DNA of 12,072 bases from Betaproteobacteria bacterium (GTDB taxonomy: Bacteria > Pseudomonadota > Gammaproteobacteria > Burkholderiales > SG8-41): positions 1-12,072 of the forward strand of contig JANXRI010000259.1 in the NCBI GenBank assembly GCA_025353085.1. The letters are read 5' to 3'. A model generated the notes under the pieces. That model did not search any database. It was not told where the DNA came from and saw nothing but the letters and a program-made list of their open reading frames with translations. This document shows, piece by piece, positions 9,049-12,072 of this stretch (positions within the stretch are counted from its first letter, which is position 1; every line of letters begins with the position of its first letter). A program made the translations under genes and the position numbers.

Positions 9049-9218
9049 TTGAGCCTCCCGAATTATCGCATACTCTGATGCCCGCTCTGCGCCGCATTGA
9101 GCCCGGCGCGGAGCTACCGAGGGAAGTATCGCGCAGCAAATTCATTTTATTAATCGACGCGTCCCATGCCAGTCATAACGCCGCGCCGAACCGCCGGATG
9201 ACGGCTATGCCTTTGGTT
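9049..9218 (-). promoter_or_regulatory. recA leader with inverted repeat and strong RBS
   Basis: The 170 bp before recA contain a strong Shine-Dalgarno (GGGAGG, 9054-9059). They also contain an 11-bp inverted repeat (9084-9094 with 9104-9114, nine-base loop, one non-Watson-Crick pair at 9088/9110). In recA mRNA this would form a hairpin whose downstream arm ends 35 bases before the start codon. No CTGT or ACAG occurs anywhere in the segment, so there is no canonical LexA box of the CTGT-N8-ACAG type. Promoter hexamers are not convincing: an A/T-rich patch at 9139-9153 could hold a -10, but no matching -35 is clear. No T-run terminator for the upstream gene was seen. Confidence 0.5.
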
Positions 9219-9716
9219 CTAGTTGGACTCAATCAGAGCTAGCACGCCCGCGAGCGCACATTCAACCGATTGCCGGCGCACCGCTTCGCGATCACCGTCG
9301 AAGTGCCGCGTTTCAGCGACCGGCTCGCCGCCATGCAATCCCCATGCGATGCACACAGTGCCGACCGGCTTGGCGGGCGTGCCGCCCGCCGGCCCGGCAA
9401 CGCCACTTACCGCCACGGCAACCTGCGCGTGACTATGGGCAAGCGCACCGGTCACCATCGCTTTGACCGTTTCAATAGAAACGGCGCCGAATTTTTTGAG
9501 CGTATCTTCGGCCACGCCAAGCATTTCATGCTTGGCGGCGTTGGTATACGTGATGAATCCGCGCTCATACCATTCCGAGCTGCCCGGCACCGCGGTCACG
9601 GCTTCGCCGATCCATCCGCCCGTGCACGATTCCGCGCTCGTCAGCGAAAACCCGCGCCCTTTGAGAGCGGCGCCTACTTGTGCGGCGAGTTCGTAGATTT
9701 GCGTCGTCATCATCAA
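9219..9716 (-). CDS. pncC: Nicotinamide-nucleotide amidohydrolase, CinA C-terminal type
   Basis: A 165-residue protein equal to the C-terminal domain of CinA, without the N-terminal molybdopterin-binding-like domain. Stand-alone forms such as E. coli PncC deamidate nicotinamide mononucleotide to nicotinate mononucleotide, returning it to NAD synthesis. The signature SAESCTGG (27-34) supplies the nucleophile region, ITYTNAAKHEML contains Lys62, and AVSGVAGPAGGTPAKPVGTV (102-121) is the conserved Gly-rich substrate loop. Three ATG codons in a row begin the gene (9716, 9713, 9710). The first overlaps the pgpA stop as ATGA, which points to translational coupling. Its position before recA is the same as in E. 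coli and many other proteobacteria. Confidence 0.93.
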   Translation of the reverse strand: MMMTTQIYELAAQVGAALKGRGFSLTSAESCTGGWIGEAVTAVPGSSEWYERGFITYTNAAKHEMLGVAEDTLKKFGAVSIETVKAMVTGALAHSHAQVAVAVSGVAGPAGGTPAKPVGTVCIAWGLHGGEPVAETRHFDGDREAVRRQSVECALAGVLALIESN

Positions 9717-10174
9717 GCACCGATCAGGGTTTTTATAAGCGCAATCACCAGCAACGTATAAAAGGCTGCGAGCAAGTCGTCAAACATGACGCCGAAGCCG
9801 CTTTTAAGCCGGCGGTCGAAATAGCGAATCGGCGGCGGCTTCACAATATCAAAAAACCGGAACAGCAGAAACGCGCCGGCCTGCCATGCCCAGCCTGCGG
9901 GAGTGAATACGAGCACCAGCGCGAACGCGACGACCTCGTCCCACACCATGGCGCCATGATCAGCGACGCCGAGCGCACGGCCGGTCGCGCCGCAGGCCCA
10001 GATGCCGAGTATGAAACTTGCCGCCAGGATCGCCAGCGATGTCGTCAGCGTACCGTAAGTCGCAAGTAGCCAATAAAGCGGAAAGCCGAGCAAGGTGCCG
10101 GCCGTCCCAGGCGCGAACGGCACGAGACCTGCGCCTGCGCCTAAAGCAATCCAATGCGCAGGACGGCGCGCCAT
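9713..10174 (-). CDS. pgpA: Phosphatidylglycerophosphatase A
   Basis: A 153-residue inner-membrane phosphatase that removes phosphate from phosphatidylglycerophosphate to give phosphatidylglycerol. Family blocks are intact: GLVPFAPGTAGTLLG (16-30), DHGAMVWDE (72-80), FRFFDIVKPPPIRYFD (105-120) and GFGVMFDD (126-133). The conserved acidic residues of the last three probably hold magnesium. Hydrophobic segments at about 27-40, 44-60, 80-95 and 134-150 fit a multi-spanning protein. The ATG at 10174 gives the expected N-terminus (MARRPAHWIALGAG), 28 bp after the thiL stop; its ribosome-binding site is weak and GC-rich. The downstream end overlaps the pncC-like start by ATGA. The thiL-pgpA order is the same as in E. 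coli. Confidence 0.96.
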   Translation of the reverse strand: MARRPAHWIALGAGAGLVPFAPGTAGTLLGFPLYWLLATYGTLTTSLAILAASFILGIWACGATGRALGVADHGAMVWDEVVAFALVLVFTPAGWAWQAGAFLLFRFFDIVKPPPIRYFDRRLKSGFGVMFDDLLAAFYTLLVIALIKTLIGA

Positions 10175-10202
10175 GAACCGCCACGACGGCGTGACGGCGG
10201 GC

Positions 10203-11183
10203 TCAGCCGAAATGATCGTAGCCTCCGCGCACTACGCGTAACAGGGTGCCGTCGGGCGCACGCACGATGAGCCGCGGCTTGCCACGTCCATGCGAACGCA
10301 CTTCGCCGATGCGGGTCACGCGCACGCCGGTGCCGCGTTCCAGCCGCTCGATTTTCTTGCGCGCAGCGCGCGGCGCGGTAAAGCACAGTTCGTAATCATC
10401 GCCGCCCGCGAGCAACGCACTGCAGGCCGCCACCCGGTTCAGATAGCGCTTCAATACGGCGGACATTGGCACGGCGGCAAGTTCTATTTCCGCGGCGACG
10501 CCAGAGCACTCAAGGATGTGGCCGAGATCGGCGAGCAGTCCGTCAGAAACATCAATTGCACTATTCGCGAGACCTCTTAACGCGAGGCCAAGGGCGACGC
10601 GCGGAACCGGCGCGTGCAAACGCGTGGCGCACTGCGCGCGCTCGGCCGGCTTGAGCGCGATCCGCCGCTTCAACGCCGCGAGCGCGAGCGCCGCATCGCC
10701 AAGCGTACCCGAGACCCAGATGTCGTCGCCGGCACGGGCGCCATCGCGCCGCAGCGCCGTGCCATGCGGCGCTTCGCCCATAATCTGCACGCAGATATTA
10801 AGCGGACCGCGCGTGGTGTCGCCGCCGATGAGATCGACGTCAAACCGCCGCGCGAGCGCCATGAAGCCACGCGAAAAATTTTTTACCCAGCTATTCCACC
10901 TATCGTCCGCGGCGGGCAGTGCAAGTGCGAGCGTTACCCATCGAGGCGTCGCGCCCATCGCTGCCATGTCGGACAAATTAACCGCGAGCGCCTTGTGGCC
11001 GAGCTGGCGCGGTGCCGCGTCGCGAAAAAAATGCCGGCCTGCCACGAGCATGTCAGCCGATATCACGAGATCGTGGCCAGGCCTTACCTTGACGAGTGCC
11101 GCATCATCGCCGACCCCGAGGATGGTATGCCGCGCGCGGTGGGTGAAATAGCGCCTGATCAGTTCGAATTCGGACGTGGCCAC
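10203..11183 (-). CDS. thiL: Thiamine-monophosphate kinase
   Basis: ThiL phosphorylates thiamine monophosphate to thiamine diphosphate, the active cofactor, in the cytoplasm. The AIR-synthase-like fold is recognisable by its conserved loops, numbered from the GTG start: GVGDDAAL with Asp26-27, NLSDMAAMGATP with Asp72, GGDTTRG with Asp122, DVSDGLLADLGH with Asp211 and Asp214, and GGDDYEL with Asp262-263. These bind magnesium and ATP. I place the start at the GTG at 11183 (326 residues; E. coli has 325). The protein then begins ATSEFELIRRYF as is usual, AGGCGG (11193-11198) lies nine bases upstream, and the gene begins 17 bp after the preceding stop. An ATG at 11261 keeps the frame open but adds 26 residues unlike the family and overlaps the preceding gene by 61 bp. 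Confidence 0.95.
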   Translation of the reverse strand: MATSEFELIRRYFTHRARHTILGVGDDAALVKVRPGHDLVISADMLVAGRHFFRDAAPRQLGHKALAVNLSDMAAMGATPRWVTLALALPAADDRWNSWVKNFSRGFMALARRFDVDLIGGDTTRGPLNICVQIMGEAPHGTALRRDGARAGDDIWVSGTLGDAALALAALKRRIALKPAERAQCATRLHAPVPRVALGLALRGLANSAIDVSDGLLADLGHILECSGVAAEIELAAVPMSAVLKRYLNRVAACSALLAGGDDYELCFTAPRAARKKIERLERGTGVRVTRIGEVRSHGRGKPRLIVRAPDGTLLRVVRGGYDHFG

Positions 11184-11200
11184 GCGCGCGAGCCGCCTGC

Positions 11201-11449
11201 CTAACTTCGCTGGACCGGATCGTCGTTTTTCGTGTGCATGCCGGAATGGTCGGCAAGCCATCTTTGCTTCAACGAATACGGCAGGTAAAAGTCGACCGCC
11301 GCAAATACGAGAAAGATGATTGCCAGCGTGCGCGCGGTGTCGGCCGGCAGAAACGACAGGCCCTCGATCAACACATAAAGTCCGAGCAGCGCGTTAATGA
11401 TGCCGCCCGCGTAAAACAGCATAATTTTACGTTTAAGTTTTGCCTCCAT
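11201..11449 (-). CDS. Small two-helix membrane protein of unknown function
   Basis: I do not recognise a family. From the ATG at 11449 it has 82 residues. A short basic N-terminus (MEAKLKRK) leads into a hydrophobic helix (about 9-33, with Gly-rich GGIINALLGLYVLIEG). A turn with Pro-Ala-Asp follows, then a second hydrophobic segment (about 39-60, ending DFYLPYSL) and a polar charged tail of about 20 residues. The basic N-terminus suggests that both ends face the cytoplasm. GGAG lies six bases before 11449. An earlier ATG at 11467, two bases after the nusB stop, lacks a ribosome-binding site but would add six residues. It sits between nusB and thiL, which are adjacent in E. coli, and is closely spaced on both sides, so it is very likely expressed with them. 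That context does not reveal its role. Confidence 0.75.
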   Translation of the reverse strand: MEAKLKRKIMLFYAGGIINALLGLYVLIEGLSFLPADTARTLAIIFLVFAAVDFYLPYSLKQRWLADHSGMHTKNDDPVQRS

Positions 11450-11469
11450 CGACGGCTCCGTAAGCATTT

Positions 11470-11922
11470 TTATTTGCGCGTTATTTCGAGCGGGCGCTTA
11501 TGCGCCGCCAGCTTGTCGAGCACGCCATTCACGTACTTGAAGCCGTCGGTGCCGCCATAACTTTTCGCAAGCTCGACTGCTTCATTAATCACCACGCGGT
11601 ACGGAATGTCGATCTGATTCTCGAGTTCATATGCAGCGATAAACAAAATCGCGCGTTCGATCGGGCTCAGCTCCGCGCATTTGCGGTCGAGATACGGCTG
11701 CAGCGATTCTTCCAGCCGTCCGGACTCGCGAATCGCGCCGGCCAGCAGCGACGAAAAATATGCGCGGTCCATTCTGTCGAAACCTTTGGCGACCGACATC
11801 TGGCTTTCGATGGTTGCCGCATCGGTGCCGGCAAGTTGCCACTGATATAGCCCCTGCATTGCAAACTCGCGCGAGCGTCGGCGGCTCGTCTTGTGCATGG
11901 TGGGCGCCGCCATACTCGTCAT
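11470..11922 (-). CDS. nusB: Transcription antitermination factor NusB
   Basis: A 150-residue all-helical RNA-binding protein that, with NusE (S10), binds boxA in rRNA leaders and prevents premature termination. The family pattern is clear: SRRRSREFAMQGLYQWQ near the N-terminus (about 13-29), then DRMDRAYFSSLLAG, ELSPIERAILFIAAYEL (84-100), IPYRVVINEAVELAKSYGG (105-123) and FKYVNGVLDKLA (127-138). The ATG at 11922 overlaps the ribH stop as ATGA; ATGs at 11913 and 11898 would give slightly shorter forms that still hold the whole domain. The ribH-nusB adjacency is the usual arrangement in proteobacteria. The next gene starts 20 bp (or 2 bp) after its stop. Confidence 0.97.
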   Translation of the reverse strand: MTSMAAPTMHKTSRRRSREFAMQGLYQWQLAGTDAATIESQMSVAKGFDRMDRAYFSSLLAGAIRESGRLEESLQPYLDRKCAELSPIERAILFIAAYELENQIDIPYRVVINEAVELAKSYGGTDGFKYVNGVLDKLAAHKRPLEITRK

Positions 11923-12072
11923 TTATGCCCGACTTCGCGCAGCAGGTTCGCCATTTCAACTGCGACCGCAGCGCAATCGGCGCCCTTCTGCCCCATGCGT
12001 TCAATAGCCTGATCGTCGTTCTCGGTGGTAAGTATTCCGTTCGCGATTGGAATGCCCGTGTCGAGCTGCACC
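11919..12072 (-). CDS. ribH: 6,7-dimethyl-8-ribityllumazine synthase, C-terminal part
   Basis: The last 50 codons of a gene whose start lies beyond the window's right edge. The frame reads VQLDTGIPIANGILTTEN, then DDQAIERMGQKGADCAAVAV, then EMANLLREVGHK and a stop. This is the conserved end of lumazine synthase, including the Gly-rich turn after the active-site strand and the KGADCA-VAVEMANL helix. The enzyme condenses the ribityl pyrimidine with dihydroxybutanone phosphate in the penultimate step of riboflavin synthesis, as a pentamer or icosahedral shell. The stop codon overlaps the nusB start (ATGA). The catalytic His and N-terminal half are not in the window. Confidence 0.93.
   Translation of the reverse strand, partial: VQLDTGIPIANGILTTENDDQAIERMGQKGADCAAVAVEMANLLREVGHK

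Noticed and set aside
9062..9067. GATAAT on the - strand as a recA -10 element
   Set aside because: It lies immediately before the Shine-Dalgarno, so transcription would start within it, and no -35 stands 17 bp upstream.
10516..11204. Two overlapping + strand frames of about 200 codons opposite thiL
   Set aside because: Both mirror the conserved thiL gene and show no family similarity.

Overview
The window reads as ordinary chromosomal housekeeping DNA from a proteobacterium, most likely a betaproteobacterium. The reasons are the moderately high GC content, the dense coding with ATGA overlaps, and the conserved blocks ribH-nusB-thiL-pgpA and cinA(pncC)-recA-recX-alaS. In E. coli these two blocks are separate. 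Here they are joined through an ATGA overlap between pgpA and the cinA-type gene. The taxonomic call is inference; no 16S gene or other direct marker is present.

Layout. The left end (2-3037) reads on the + strand. It holds the 3' part of a class II aldolase/adducin-family gene closed by a clear intrinsic terminator, then a YheT-family alpha/beta hydrolase, then a phosphomannomutase/phosphoglucomutase of the AlgC type. From 3047 to the right end all genes read on the - strand. In transcription order these are: ribH (3' end only), nusB, a small two-helix membrane protein, thiL, pgpA, pncC/cinA C-terminal type, a 170-bp leader, recA, recX, alaS, a glycosyltransferase-like protein, and a PaaI-type thioesterase. 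The last gene converges on the algC-like gene with only 9 bp between the stop codons.

Functions. The ribH-nusB-thiL-pgpA-pncC run combines riboflavin synthesis, antitermination, thiamine diphosphate formation, phosphatidylglycerol synthesis and NMN salvage, all closely spaced and probably co-transcribed. recA-recX is the recombinase with its modulator, overlapping by 44 bp. alaS is complete, with intact activation, editing and C-terminal domains.

The most useful observations concern start sites and leaders. A nine-codon mini-ORF with a good ribosome-binding site overlaps the algC-like start by ATGA. The recA leader lacks any CTGT or ACAG half-site but carries an 11-bp inverted repeat. ThiL is best started at a GTG rather than an upstream ATG. 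recX starts with GTG inside recA. An unrecognised small membrane protein lies between nusB and thiL. I found no defence system, mobile element, CRISPR array, tRNA or rRNA, and no convincing new biological system.
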